A DNA stretch of 64,000 nucleotides from contig CM057476.1 of NCBI GenBank assembly GCA_030035585.1, forward strand, positions 25,094,501 through 25,158,500, in the 5' to 3' direction. This stretch comes from Dugong dugon. Taxonomy: Eukaryota > Chordata > Mammalia > Sirenia > Dugongidae. Under the pieces are notes generated by a model. The model was given only the letters and a program-made list of their open reading frames with translations, did not search any database and had not been told where the DNA came from. This document shows positions 21,403 through 33,699 of the stretch, piece after piece. The position numbers were made by a program, and so were the translations under genes. The stretch's first letter is position 1. Each line of letters opens with the position of its first letter.

Positions 21403-23336
21403 AGTTCTGGCAAAATGGCGCTCTAGGCAGAAGCACCACTCCGTCCCTCCACAGCAAAGATCCAAAAAACTAAGCCGAACAGAGAATACAACAATCCTGA
21501 AACCCTAAAACATCAAATGAAGAGATAAAGAACTCAGCCAAGCACCAAATGGAGTGAGAAAACTGACAGAGAACAGAGAGCAAGGAGAGATTCATGCAGA
21601 GGTCCCCTACCAGCTAATGCAGTGCAGATCCACCATCTTGGACTCCTATCAGAGACCAGCAAACAGGGGGTATGAGAAAGCAGCCTCACGAAGCTTCCAG
21701 CAGGAGACAAAACAACCGGTAATTGGTGATACACACTTTCCCACCCCCCCACCCTTCTTCAGCCCGACTTGGCCTCCTCTGCTTCCCGCGACCACAATCT
21801 CTTGACGGGGAAACAGCGGCTGCTTGGATTCCACACACCCGAACAGGTGGCTCTCTGAGTGCCATTTGTTGGCTGCTGGCATTGCTTTTTTTCTACTTCT
21901 TCTGATTTCTTCCTTGCCTCTCCCCACCTCCCCCTCCTTTCGCTCAAGTACCTCGCTCCGTGCGCCATCTTTGCTTCTTCCTGAGGGGCTGCAGAGCTCC
22001 AGTAATTTGTGATATATGCTTTCCCGCTCTCTACCCTTCTTCACCCACACTCGGCCCCCTCTGCTTCCCACAGACACAGTCTCTTGTCCACAAATACCAG
22101 CCCGCACTAGCTGGCTCTCTGAGTGCCATTTGTTGGCTGCTAGTGTTGCTTTTTTTTTTTTTTCTGCTTCTTTTGATTTCTTACTTGCCTCTCGCCACCT
22201 CCCCCTCCCTTCGCTCAAGTACCTGGCTCCGTGCGCCATCTTTGCTTCTTCCTGAGGGGCTGCAGAGCTCCGTTCCAGTGTGGAGCTGCCTCCTGGTTTG
22301 GGCTGCTGCACTGGTGAGATCCCGGGGCTTTTGTTTTGAATTGTTTGTTTGTTTTCTTTTCCTTTTCTTGAGTTGGAAGCACTTTCTGGCCAGGCTGAGC
22401 TGTGTGGCAGGGAGACTCCTCTTCGGCTTCCACAGACGTGCAGAAGGATCCCTGAGTGCATTTCTTTTTACGTTGTTTTTTTTCCTTTCTTTTTTTTCTG
22501 TTTCTTTGGGGGCCTTTCTTGTTTTTTTTTTTAATTTGTTTTGTTTTCTTTTTCCCTTTTTGTCTTTCTTCATTGCTCAGTTTCTCATCTCTCTATATCT
22601 TCTTCTCTTTCTGTTCCCTGAATACCTGGCGTTGTATACCTCTACACCTTCGAGCCAAGCTGTACTGCAGCATCTGGGGACAACTTCCCCAGACCTTGTA
22701 GCTACACCGGTGGGATCCCTGGGAACTTTGTGGTTCTTTCACCTTTCCGATTTTTATTTATTCATTCTTTTATTCCTCTTTCCCTTTCTGTTTTTCTCCA
22801 TTTCATAGTCTCTCATGTCTCCACTCCAATGGCAAGCTCCCCTAGCATTTTTTTTCTTTGTTTGTATGTTTTTGGCTCCTGTTCCTCGCTCCTCTCTCCC
22901 ATATCCATCTTAGCTCCACACATAACAATCTCCCTGCTGCATCCTGCCTACCTGCACCGTGCGCTTGACATCACACCACCAAGCAGCACAGGCACGGCCT
23001 ACTGGAACCTGCCCTGCACTGATTACTGACCCACTCTGGTGGCTGTAGTAAGTGCCACAAACAACCCATCCCAGTAACTCCTCTTCAGCTAGACCTGCCC
23101 TACCGTACCATATCTGAGTGATTGACCCTGCCAGTTGAAGAAGGAGGCGAAAAGTATTGTGCCCACAGACGAGCAAACAACAAAGAAAACACAGTCTGCC
23201 TGATCAGACACAGGTCACTTTTTTTTTTAAAAAAGGGATGAAACAAACAAATCTACAATCAATAAATGAGAAAAATAAATACTGAATCCCCCGAAGACAG
23301 CAGACAATAACAAAACATTTACAAAACCAGGACAGG
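21403..23336 (+). promoter_or_regulatory. L1 copy C 5' UTR with two ~264-bp monomers
   Basis: Opens with CAAAATGGCG, a one-base variant of the YY1-type motif. The landmark CTCTCTGAGTGCCATTTG recurs at 21851 and 22115, 264 bases apart, with the flanking pyrimidine block and the TGCGCCATCTTTGCTTC block also duplicated. A CCATCTTGG motif lies near 21631-21639. Pyrimidine-rich sequence follows (22330-22900). CpG content is lower than in copy A, consistent with decay. Confidence 0.75.
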
Positions 23337-24330
23337 ATGGTTCCAGTAGGTGTCCAAAATAAAACACCAGATGACTCTCCTCTGGAAGAAAATGCACTAG
23401 AACTACCGGATAGGGAATTCAAACCTCTAATACTCAGAATTCTCCAAGAACTGAGGCAAAAAGCTGACAAACATGAGGAAAAAATAGACAAATTCATGGA
23501 AAATACGGACAAAAAATTGGAAGAATTCAGGAAAATAATGCAGGAACAAAATTCCAAAATAAATTCACAACTAGAAATTATACAAAGACAACAATTAGAA
23601 ATCCAAAAGACAAACAACAAGATTTCATAAATGGACGATGTCACAGAAGGGCTGAGAAGCAGACTTGAAACGGTGGAAGACAGCATCAATGGAATTGAAG
23701 ACAAACACTTGGATACAATTCTGTTTCAGGAAAACTCAGAAAAAAGAACAAAGAAAAATGAAGAGACCCTGAGAGTTATGTGGGACACAATCAAAAGCAA
23801 AAATCTGCGAGTGATTGGAATTCCAGAACAGGGGGAGAAAACAGAAAACACAGAGAGGATCATTGAGGAACTGCAGACAGAAAACTTCCCCAATATCATG
23901 AAAGATGAAAAGCTGGCCATCCAAGAAGCTCAACGAACCCCATATAGAAGAGACCCCAAAAGAAAATCACCAAGGCATATCATATTCACACTCGCCAAAA
24001 CCAAAGACAAAGAATCCTGAGAGTAGTGCGTGAAAAACAAGAAGTCACATACAGAGGAGAAACAATAAGACTAAGCTCAGATTATTCGGCAGAAACCATG
24101 CAGGCAAGAAGGAAATGGGATGACATAGATAAAATCTTGAAAGAAAAAAAAATTGCCAGCCAAGAATAATATATCCTGCAAAACTCTCATTCAAATTTGA
24201 TGGTGAAATTAAGTCATTTCCAGATAAACAGAAATTACGGGAATATGTAAAAGTCAAACCAAACTTACAAGAATTATTAAAGAGAATTTTTAGATCTGAG
24301 GACAAACAGCTTCAGCTCACAGGCAGAACC
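23337..24330 (+). pseudogene. L1 ORF1, broken (copy C)
   Basis: Same protein as the 332-aa ORF1p of copy A. It begins MVPVGVQNKTPDDSP and is open to a TAA at 23628-23630 (GAA to TAA). The frame continues after the stop as coding-like sequence to about 24018, where a 4-base deletion in the AAAGACAAACAAAG segment shifts the frame. The RRM-start motif NLRVIGIPE is preserved. Two clear lesions inactivate it. Confidence 0.9.
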
Positions 24331-24752
24331 TAGGAAGCAGGACCGTACGAGGCAGATACCAGTCTAGGAAATAAACTCTCAAGGACTATCCAAAACCAAA
24401 AGAAATACAACAAGGAATCAGAGAAGTTAATCAGTAAATGACAACATCAAAACAATAAAAGGGAATAAACGGCATAGGTATAGAACCTTCTAATGGAGAG
24501 GAAGGCAAGGCGATACCAAGTCATGCTAGGCTGCTTCAAACTTAGAGAGATACGGGTAAAATTTATGGTAACCACAAAGAAAGTTAACAAACATACTCAT
24601 AAAAAAAAGAGGAAAAACATAAAGTCTCAGCACAAACAAAACCTAAAAAAAAAAAAGAAATGAAAAAAAAAATCCACAAACAAAAGTAACTCAGCACAAG
24701 AGAGTAAGAAGAACAAAGAAAACTTCAACCCCACAAAAAAAAGCACTACAAA

Positions 24753-27700
24753 ATGATAGCAACAAACCCACATCTATCAATAATTACAATGAATGTAAAT
24801 GGACTCAATGCACCCATAAAGAGACGGAGAGTGGCAGAACGGATAAGAAAATAGGATCCATCAATATGCTGTCTATAGGAGACACACCTTAGAAACAAAG
24901 ATGTGAATTTATTAAAAGTCAAAGGTTGGAAAAAAATATATCAAGCTAACAACTACCAAACAAGAGCAGCAGTGGCAATTCTAATCTCAGATAAAATAGA
25001 TTTTAAAACGAAATCTACCATAAAAGACAAAGAAGGACACTATATAATGATTAAGGGGACGATCCATCATGAAGACATAACCATAATAAACATCTACGCA
25101 CCCAATGACAGGGCTCCAAAATACATAAAACAAACTCTAACAACACTGAAAAGAGAAATTGACAGTTCCACAATAATAGTAGGAGACTTCAACACACCAC
25201 TCTCCGTAAAGGACAGAACAACTGAGAAGAAACTCAGCAAAGATACAGAAGACCTAAAAGGCACAATCAGCCAACTTGACCTCATAGACATATATAGAAC
25301 ACTCCATCCAACTGCTGCAAAGTACAGATTATTTTCCAATGCACATGGAACGTTCTCCAGAATAGACCACATCTTAGGCCACAGAGCAATCCTCAACAAG
25401 ATGCAAAACGTTGAGATAATTCAAAGTATCTTCTCTAACCACAATGCCATCAAGGTAGAAATTAACAATACAAAGAGCAAGGAAAAAAGTCAACTACATG
25501 AAAACTGAATGATACCCTGCTTACACATCACTGGGTAATAGAAGAAATCAGAGATGGAATAAAAAAATTCCTAGAATCAAATGAGAATGAAAACACATCA
25601 TACCAAAACCTTTGGGACACAGCAAAGGCAGTCCTCAGAGGACAATTTATAGCAATAGATACACACATCAAAGAAGAAGAAAGGGACAAAATCAAAACAT
25701 TAACTACAGAACTCAAACAAATAGAAAGAGAACAGCAAAAAAAAGCCCACAACCACTGGAAGAAAAGAAATAGTAAAGATCAGAGCAGAAATAAATGAAA
25801 TAGAGAACAGAAAAACAATAGAAAGAATCAACAAAAGCAAAAGTTGGTTCTTTGAAAGAATCAACAAAATCGACAAACCACTGGCCAGACTGACAAAAGA
25901 AAAACAGGAGAGGACACAAATAACCCAAGTTAGAAATGAAATGGGGGAGATTACAACAGCCCCAACCGAAATAAAAAGGATTATAACAGAATATTATGAA
26001 AAACTATACTCCAACAAAGTTGAACACCTAGAGGAAATGAATAAATTTCTAGAAACACACGGCCTACCCAAACTACAACAAAGTGATGCTGAAAATCTGA
26101 ACAGACCCATAACAAGAGAAGAGACTGAAAAGGTAATTAAAAAAACTCCCAACCAAAAAAAACCCTGGCCCAGATGGCTTCACTGGAGAATTCTACAAAA
26201 CATTTACAGAAGAGCTTGTACCAGTTCTACTCAAGCTATTTCAGAGCATAGAAGAGGAAGCAACACTTCCAAATTCATTCTATGAAGCCCACAAAACACT
26301 GATACCAAAACCAGGAAAAGATGTCACAAAAAAGAAAATTACAGACCAATAATCTCTCATGAATATAGATGCAAAAATTCTTAACAAAATTCTAGCCAAT
26401 AGAATTCAGCATCACATCAAAAAAATAATACACCACGACCAAGTAGGATTCATACCAGGTATGCAAAGGTGGTTTAACATTAGAAAATCAATCAACGTAA
26501 TCCACCACATAAATAAAAGGAAAGAAAAGAATCCCATGATCATCTCAATTGACGCAGAAAAGGCATTTGACAAAGTCCAACACCCATTTCTGATAAAAAC
26601 TCTCAATCAAACAGGTATAGAAGGAAAATTTCTCAACATAATAAAGGGCATCTATGCAAAACCAACGGCCAACATCATTCTTAATGGAGAGAGGCTGAAA
26701 ACATTCCCCTTGAAAACAGGAACAAGACAAGGATGCCCTTTATCACCACTCCGATTTAACATTGTGCTGGAAGTTCTACCTAGAGCAATAAGGCAAGAGA
26801 AAGAAATAAAGGGCATCCAAATTGGTAATGAAGAAGTTAAACTCTCCCTGTTTGCAGATGATATGATACTATACACAGAAAACCCTAAAGACTCCATGAG
26901 AAATCGACTGGAACTAATAGAAAGATTCAGCAGAGTAACAGGATACAAGATAAACATCCAAAAATCAGTTGTATTCCTGTACACCAGTAAGGAGAACGAT
27001 GAAAAGGAAATCAGGAAAACAATACCATTTTCAATAACCCCTAAAAAAATAAAATACTTAGGAATAAATCTGACCAGGGATGTAAAAGACCTATACAAAG
27101 AAAATTACAAAACACTACTGCAAGAAACCCAAAGGACCTACATAAATGGAAAAACATACCATGCTCATGGATAGGCAGATTCAACATTGTGAAAATGACA
27201 ATTCTACCCCAAGCAATTTACAAATACAATGCAATCCCGATCCAAATACCAACAACATTCTTCAAAGAGATGGAAAAACTAATCATTCACTTTATATGGA
27301 AAGGGAAGAAGCCCCGAATAAGTAAAGTACTACTGAAGAAGAAGAATAAAGTTGGAGGACTCACACTACCTGACTTGAGAACCTACTATACAGCTACAGT
27401 AGTCAAAACAGCCTGGTACTGGTACAACAACAGTTACATTGACCAATGGAACAGAATTGAGAACCCAGATGTAAATCCATCCACCTACAGTCACCTGATG
27501 TTTGACAAGGTCCCAAAGTCCATCAAATGGGGAAAAGACAGTCTTTTTAACAAACGGTGCTGGCAAAACTGGATATCCATCTGCAAAAAAATGAAACAGT
27601 ACCCATACCTCCTACCATATACAAAAACTACTTCAAAATGGATCAAAGACCTGAATATAAAACCTAAAACTATAAAGTTCATAGAATAAAAAATGGGACC

Positions 27701-28571
27701 AACACTTCAGGCCTTTATACATAGTATTAACAGGATACAAACCATAACCATCAACGCAAAAAATCCAACAGATAAGCTAGGTAACTGGGATCTTCTAAAA
27801 ATCAAACACCTATGCTCTTCAAAAGACTTCACCAAAAGAGTCAAAAGAGAACCTACAGACTGGGAAAAAATTTTTGGACAGTACAAGTCAGACAAAGGTA
27901 TAATCTCCATAATCTACAACAAAATCCAACACCTCTATAACAAAAAGACAAATAATCCTATTAAAAAATGGGCAAAGGAAATGAACAGACACTTCACCAA
28001 AGAAGACATTCAAATGGCCAACAGACACATGAGGAAATGCTCGCGATCACTACCCATTAGAGAAATGCAAATTAAAACCACAGTGAGATACCATCTCACC
28101 CCAGCATTACTGACGAATCAAAAACACTGGAAATAACAAATGTTGGAGGGGCTGCGGGGAGATGGGAACTCTTATGCACTGCTGGTGGGAATGCAGAATG
28201 ATACAACCATTTTGGAAAATGATATGGTGCTTCCTCAGAAAGCTAGAAATAGACATACCATTTGATCCAGCAATCCCACTCCTAGGAATATATCCTAGAG
28301 AAATAAGAGTCATCACTCGAATAGACATATACACACCTATGTTCATGGCAGCATTGTTCACAATAGCAAAATGATGGAAACAACCTAGATGCCCATCAAC
28401 AGATGAATGGATAAACAAACTATGGTACATACACAATGGAGTACTATGCAACGAGAAAGAACAACAATGAATCTGTGAAGCATCTTATAACATGGATGAA
28501 ACTGGAGGACATTATGCTGAGTGAAATAAGTCAATCACAAAAGGACAAATATTGTATGAGACCGCTATTGT
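24753..28571 (+). pseudogene. L1 ORF2, broken (copy C)
   Basis: The whole length of ORF2 can be followed against copy A. An early stop replaces Gln34 (CAG to TAG at about 24853-24855). Further indels separate open segments at about 24903-25508, 25941-26285, 26359-27174, 27189-27689, 27693-28136 and 28162-28374. Endonuclease (GDFN), reverse transcriptase (FADD at about 26849-26860) and part of the Cys/His region remain recognisable. Roughly eight or more lesions; not functional. Confidence 0.92.
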
Positions 28572-30222
28572 AAAAGCCCATGAAAAAGTTCACACACAAA
28601 ATCTAACAATCTTTGTTGGTTACCAGGGATGGGAGGGGTAGGGGGGAAATACTAAAGAGGCAATATATAAGTGGTATCTTGGGTGAAGGGTGAGACAGTA
28701 CACAATACAGGGGAAACTTGCACAGCCTGTACAAGGAAAGGTCATGGAAGCCCCATAGACACATCCAAACTCCCTGAGGGACTGTATTGCTGGGCGGAGG
28801 GCTGTGGGGACCACGGTCTCAGGGAACATCTAGCTCAATTGGCATGACACAGCTTATAAAGACAATGCTCTACATTCTACTTTGGTGAGTAGTGTCTGGG
28901 ATCTTAAAAGCCTGTGAGCGGCCATCTAAGATATTCCACTGGTCTCATCCCTTCGGGAGCAAGGGAGAATGAAGAGAAGAGGATACAAGGAAAAGATTAG
29001 TCTGAAGGACTAACTGTCCACAGCTACCAAGGCCTCCACTGGACTGAGTCCAGTACAGCTAGATGGTGCCCATCTACCAGCACTGACTGCTCCGACCAGG
29101 ATCACAACAGAGGGTTCTGGACAGAGCTGGAGAAGGATGTAGAGCAGAATTCTAACTCACAAAAAAAAAGACCAGATTTACTAGCCTAAATGAGACTGCA
29201 GAAACCTCGAGAGTATGGCCCCCAGACACCCTTTTAGCTCAGTGGTGAAGTTACCTCCGAGGTTCACTGTTCAGCCTGGGAGTGGACAGCCCTGTAAAAC
29301 CAAATGAGACTAACGAGGCACAGGAGTCCAGTGACAAGGGCCAGAAGGCAGAAGGGGACAGGAAGCTGGTGATAGGGAACCCAAGGTTGAGTAAGGATAT
29401 TGTTGATATGTTGTGAGATTGTTAACCATTGTCATAGGGCAACATTTGTAGTAACTGTTAAATGAGAAACTATTTTGTTCTGTAAGCCTTCATCTTAAGT
29501 GAGAATAACAGCACAATTGGAAGAGCGTAGTCAATGTCACTGAACTGTGCATGTAGAAATTTTTGAAACAGTGTGTCTTTGGCTATGTGTATTTTCACAA
29601 AAAAAAAAAAAACGTTGAGAAGTTAGAGGGTTAATATGTTCTGGGGTTGTTAACCAATGTCATAAAACAACATGTGTACTACTATTTCATAAGAAACTAT
29701 TTGTTCTGTAAGCCTTCACCTGAAGTACAATGAAATATAAAAAAAAAAAAACACACCAAAAAACCAAATGAGACTAATGAGGTGCAGGAGTCCAGCGACA
29801 AGGGCCAGAGAGCAGAAGGGGATGAAGAAGATGGCAATGGGGAAGCCAAGGTTGAGTAAGGATATTGTTGATGTGTTGTGAGATTGTTAACCATTGTCAT
29901 AGGGCAACATTTGTAGTAAATGTTAAATGAGAGACTGTTTTGTTCTGTAGGCCTTCATCTTAAGTGAGAATGGCAGCACAATTGGAAGAACGTAGTCGGT
30001 GTTGCTGAACTGTGTGTGTAGAAATTTTTAAGGTGGTGTATCTTTGACTGTGTGTATTTTCACCAAAGGAGGAAAGGTTGAGAAGTTGGGGGGTTGATAT
30101 GTTGTGGGGTTGTTAACCAATGTCATAAAACAGCATGCGTGGTTCTGTTTCATGGGAAACTGTTTGTTCTGTGGGCCTTCACCTGAAGTACAATAAAAAA
30201 AAAAATTAAAAATTAAAAAATT
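28572..30222 (+). other. L1 copy C 3' UTR with a doubled tail
   Basis: Contains an interrupted G-rich tract (28625-28650), the shared TAGTGTCTGGGATCTTAAAAG segment (28890-28912), then a tail unit from about 29297 ending in A-rich sequence (about 29738-29762). A second copy of the same unit runs from about 29763 to the final A-rich tail (about 30192-30222). Both units start CCAAATGAGACTAA and end with a CACCTGAAGTACAAT(A/G)AA-like phrase. Confidence 0.85.
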
Positions 30223-30349
30223 ACAAGTCATGCTGAAAGGCACAAAACACAGTCTGAAGAAACAGGGCAAGCATGAGAACCAGACTCAGATATGGCAGAG
30301 ATTTTGGAATGACCTGACCAGGAATTTAAAATATAACCATGACCAACAT

Positions 30350-30520
30350 GGAGCCCTGGTGGCGTAGTAGTTAAGAGTTCAGCTGCTAACCAAAAGGTCA
30401 GCATTTCAAATCCACCAGCTGCTCCTTGGAAACTATATAGGGCAGTTCTACTCTGTCCTATAGGGTCATTCTGAGTCGGAATCAACTCAACGGCAGCACG
30501 TTTGTTTTTTTTTTTTTTTG
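30350..30520 (+). mobile_element. AfroSINE, near full length
   Basis: Starts GGAGCCCTGGTGGCGTAG and has an RNA polymerase III A-box-like region (TGGCGTAGTAGTTAAGAG) and a degraded B box (CATTTCAAATCC). The RTE-like 3' half has CTATAGGGTCATTCTGAGTCG and ends at a T-run. The tRNA-like head is SINE-derived, so no tRNA gene is called. It sits in ancient L1 sequence. Confidence 0.9.
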
Positions 30521-31700
30521 GTTTGATTTATGATTAATATAAGGGTTCTGATGGAAAAAGTGGATGATAAGCAAGAACAGATAGATAATATAAGCAAAAA
30601 GATGGAGACTCTAAGAATGAAAAGGAAATGCTAAAATAAAAAACACTGTAACAGAAATGAAGAATGCCTTTATTGGGCTCATCAGTAGACTGGCCATAGC
30701 CAAGGAAAGAATCAGTAAGCTTGAAGAGATATGTCAATAGAAACGTCCCAAACTGAAAGAACAGAGAAAAAAGACTGGAAAAACAGGCAATTCAAAGGGG
30801 AAAGGATAGTCTCCAACAAACGGTACAGGAACAACTGGACATCCACATGCAAAAAATGTGTATAGACACTGACTTTACATCTTCCACAAAAATTAACTCA
30901 GAATGGATCACAGACCTAAATGTAAGATGCAAAACTATACAACTTCTAGAAGAAAACATAGGAGAAAATCTAAGGTGACCTTGAGTTTGGTGATGAGTTT
31001 TTAGATATAACACCAAAAGCAAAGTCCATAAAAGAAAAAAATTGATAAGTTGGACTTCATTAAAATTAAAATCTTCTTTTCTGTGAAGGACACTGTTAAG
31101 AAAATAAGAAAACAAACCACAAGCAGGGAGAAATGTTGGCAAAATACATCTCTGATAAAGGACTTGTATCCAAAATACCCAAAGAATTTTTAAAACAATA
31201 AGAAAACCAACAACCCAATCGAAAAATGGACAAAAATCTGAACAGACACCTCACCAAAAGATATATAGAAGGCAAATAAGGACATAAAAAGATGTTCAAC
31301 ATCATATGTCATTAGGGAATTACAAATTAAAACAACAATGAGGTATCACTAAATACTTATTAGGATAGCTAACATACAAAACACTACCACCACCAAATGC
31401 TGGCAAATATGTGGAGCAATAAGAACTCTCATTCACTGTTGGTGGGAATGCAAAATGGTACAGCCACTTTTGTAGACAGTCTGGCCGCTTCTTACAAAGC
31501 TAAACATAGGCATACCATGTGATCCAGCAATTGAACTCCAAGGTATTTACCCAAATGAACTGAAGACTTGTGTCCACATAAAAACCTGTACACAAATGTT
31601 TATAACAGCTTCATGCTTAAGTATCAAAAATTGGTAGCAACCAAGATATCCTTCAATAGGTGAATGGATAAACAAACTGTAGTATATCCATATAATAGAA

Positions 31701-32262
31701 TGTGATGGTTAAGGTTGTGTGTCAACTTGGCTGGGCTGTGATTCTTAGTGGCTTGATAGTCGTGTGATGGTGTGATCACTTCCATGATGAGATTTGATGT
31801 TATATGATCACCTCCATGATGGGATCTACTGTGAGGAGGCAATCAGTTGAAACAGAGTTTCCTTGGGCGTGTGGCCTGCATTGAATATAAGTGGATATTC
31901 TGGCAAAGCTTGTGGGCTTTTGCTCATTGTGGATCCTGTAGCTGACTCCTATGTGTCTGACCTCCGGTTCTTGGAACTTAAGCTAGCAGCTTACCTACGG
32001 TCTTGCATGATGAGCTTTGGGATTCGTTGATCTTCACAGCCTGTGAGTAACAGCCCCACTCTCCAATTTGCCAATCTTGGGTTTGCCAGCCCCTGGTGAC
32101 TACGTGCATCAGGAGAAGTCTCTATCCTGACCCACACACTTGGGACGTTCCAGCCTCTACAACTGTGTGAGCCATTTCCTTGATATAAATCTCTCTCTAT
32201 ATATATGTATATATTTATATGCTTTACTGGTTTTGCTTCTCTAGAGAACCCAGCCTAAGACA
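31701..32262 (+). mobile_element. Solo LTR, ERVL/MLT2-like
   Basis: 562 bp starting TGTGATGGTTAAG and ending TAAGACA, flanked by a 5-bp duplication TAGAA (31696-31700 and 32263-32267). An AAATCTCTCTCTATATATA-like region before the 3' end and a GCTTCTCTAGAGAACCC terminus are typical of ERVL-class LTRs. No internal retroviral region is present. A second member lies at 54433. Family assignment by eye only. Confidence 0.75.
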
Positions 32263-32760
32263 TAGAATATTATTCAGTATTAAAAGAAATGAGCTATCAA
32301 GCTACAAAAATACATAGGGGAACATCAAATGCATATTGCTTAGTGAAAAAAGTCAGTTTGTAAAGGCTACATACTGTATGATTCCAACTATATGATATTC
32401 TGGAAAAAGCAAAGTGATTGCCAAGGATTCAAGAGGAGAAGGGAGGGATCAATAAGTGGATTGAATGGCATTTTTAAGGCAGTGAAACTATTCCGTATGA
32501 TACTGTGATGGTGGAAATTATGTATTTATCAAAACCCAGAGGAATGTACACACACACAAAGGAGTGTGCAACACCTAATGTGAACTATGAACTTTAGTTA
32601 ATAATAATGCATCAGTATTGGTTCGTCGATTGCAACAAATGTACCACATAAATGCAAGATGTTAATAATAGGGGAAATAGTGTGCAGAAGGGAGGAGGGA
32701 TACATGGAAACTGTAATTTCTATACAGTTTCTCTATAAACTTAAAACTGCTCTAAAAAAG

Positions 32761-33469
32761 TCTATTTAAAAAGTTATACTTTACAATTTATAGTTTGTGT
32801 TCTTTGAAATTCTATCATTTATACATAATAAATATTTATGCCAAATCATACAATTATATAATATATAAATATATGTTCTTTTCATATTTATATAATTTAT
32901 ATATTTAAACAAAATTTTCTAGCCCTAACTATTAGAAAGACCTAAAAATATGACCAACCCAAAAGCCATGATACACCTAGTACCAGACTGTGCTCTTGAA
33001 GTACTGGTACCACTAAAAGAAACCAGGGTTTCCTGGAGAAATGGCAGATTCTGGTCTTGGGCAACAGAAAATGTATAAAATCAGCCTTTTCATGCTAGAT
33101 CTTGTCATACCAGATACTAAGGAAGCCATCAAAGACTGCTGGGGACACATCAAAAGGACTCAGGAAATGACCTGAAGATGCTTGCCCGGCCAAAGACAGG
33201 TCAATCAAAGCAACAGTAAGAATAGTGAGATAGATGTCAGTACTTCAAATTTGTTTAACTCTACAATAAAAAATACTAAATGATCACCTCTAGAGAATGA
33301 TAAAAATTCTCATTTTGAAAACTTAAATAATGGGACAAAAACTGAGGCTTTATTGTGCCTTTCCTATATAAGCTGTATCACTAGGTAACAAGTTTCTGTT
33401 TACAGAAGTATTTCAGCCAACAAATCAAGAAGAAATGATTGAATAGGAATATCACTGTTTTACAGTCCC
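32761..33469. other. AT-rich intergenic stretch, no gene seen
   Basis: About 32820-32920 is very AT-rich (TATATAA-type runs). The rest, including 32990-33240, has no recognised repeat or coding frame. Confidence 0.5.
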
Positions 33470-33481
33470 TAATAAATTAAT

Positions 33482-33684
33482 GGAGCCCTGGTGGCATAGT
33501 GGTTAAGTGCTCAGCTGCTAAACAAAAGATCAGTGGTTGGAACCCACCAGCTCCTCCATGGGAGAAAGATGTGGCAGTCCACTTCCATAAAGATTTACAG
33601 CGTTGGAAAGCCTATGGGGGAGTTTTATGGGATCACTATGAGTTGCAATCAACTCGAAGGCAATGGGTTTGGTTTTTTTTGGTT
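33482..33684 (+). mobile_element. AfroSINE, full length with clear target duplication
   Basis: Head GGAGCCCTGGTGGCATAG, middle GGGAGAAAGATGTGGCAGTC, and 3' end AGTTGCAATCAACTCGAAGG followed by GGTTTGG. TAATAAATTAATGGA occurs at the left (from 33470) and again at the right (33685-33699), an unusually well kept duplication whose last bases overlap the SINE start. Confidence 0.9.
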
Positions 33685-33699
33685 TAATAAATTAATGGA

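Larger units (their letters stand above)
21403..30222 (+). mobile_element. Full-length older sister L1 (copy C), inactivated
   Basis: About 8.8 kb with the same plan as the young L1: 5' UTR (21403-23336), ORF1 remnant (23337 to about 24330), spacer (to 24752), ORF2 remnant (24753 to about 28571), 3' UTR and A-rich tail. Coding blocks differ from copy A by several percent and each ORF has multiple breaks, so it belongs to the same lineage but is older. The 5' UTR has two monomers rather than three, and the 3' tail is duplicated with different joins from copy A. Confidence 0.92.
20640..32760 (+). mobile_element. Ancient full-length-type L1 (L1M) carrying three nested insertions
   Basis: The left part (about 20640-21392) resembles the 5' UTR of old mammalian L1s, ending in a CAGCTTTCAACAAAAA-type phrase. 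Sequence resumes after the nested L1 at 30233 with GGCACAAAACACAGTCTGAAG and an ORF1 N-terminal region (about 30525-30785), which old L1s carry contiguously. It then jumps to the ORF2 3' half (about 30790-31700) and 3' end (32268-32760). The internal ORF1-ORF2 portion is deleted. Nested are an 8.8-kb L1 (21403-30222), an AfroSINE (30350-30520) and a solo LTR (31701-32262). Confidence 0.65.

Noticed and set aside
21960-22808. 282-codon plus-strand frame in the older L1 5' UTR
   Set aside because: Leu/Phe/Ser-rich translation of a pyrimidine tract that only imitates a membrane protein; not conserved as a frame in the young copy.
30350-30420. tRNA-like A and B boxes in AfroSINE heads
   Set aside because: Part of a dispersed SINE with an RTE-like 3' half; no cloverleaf tRNA gene is supported.
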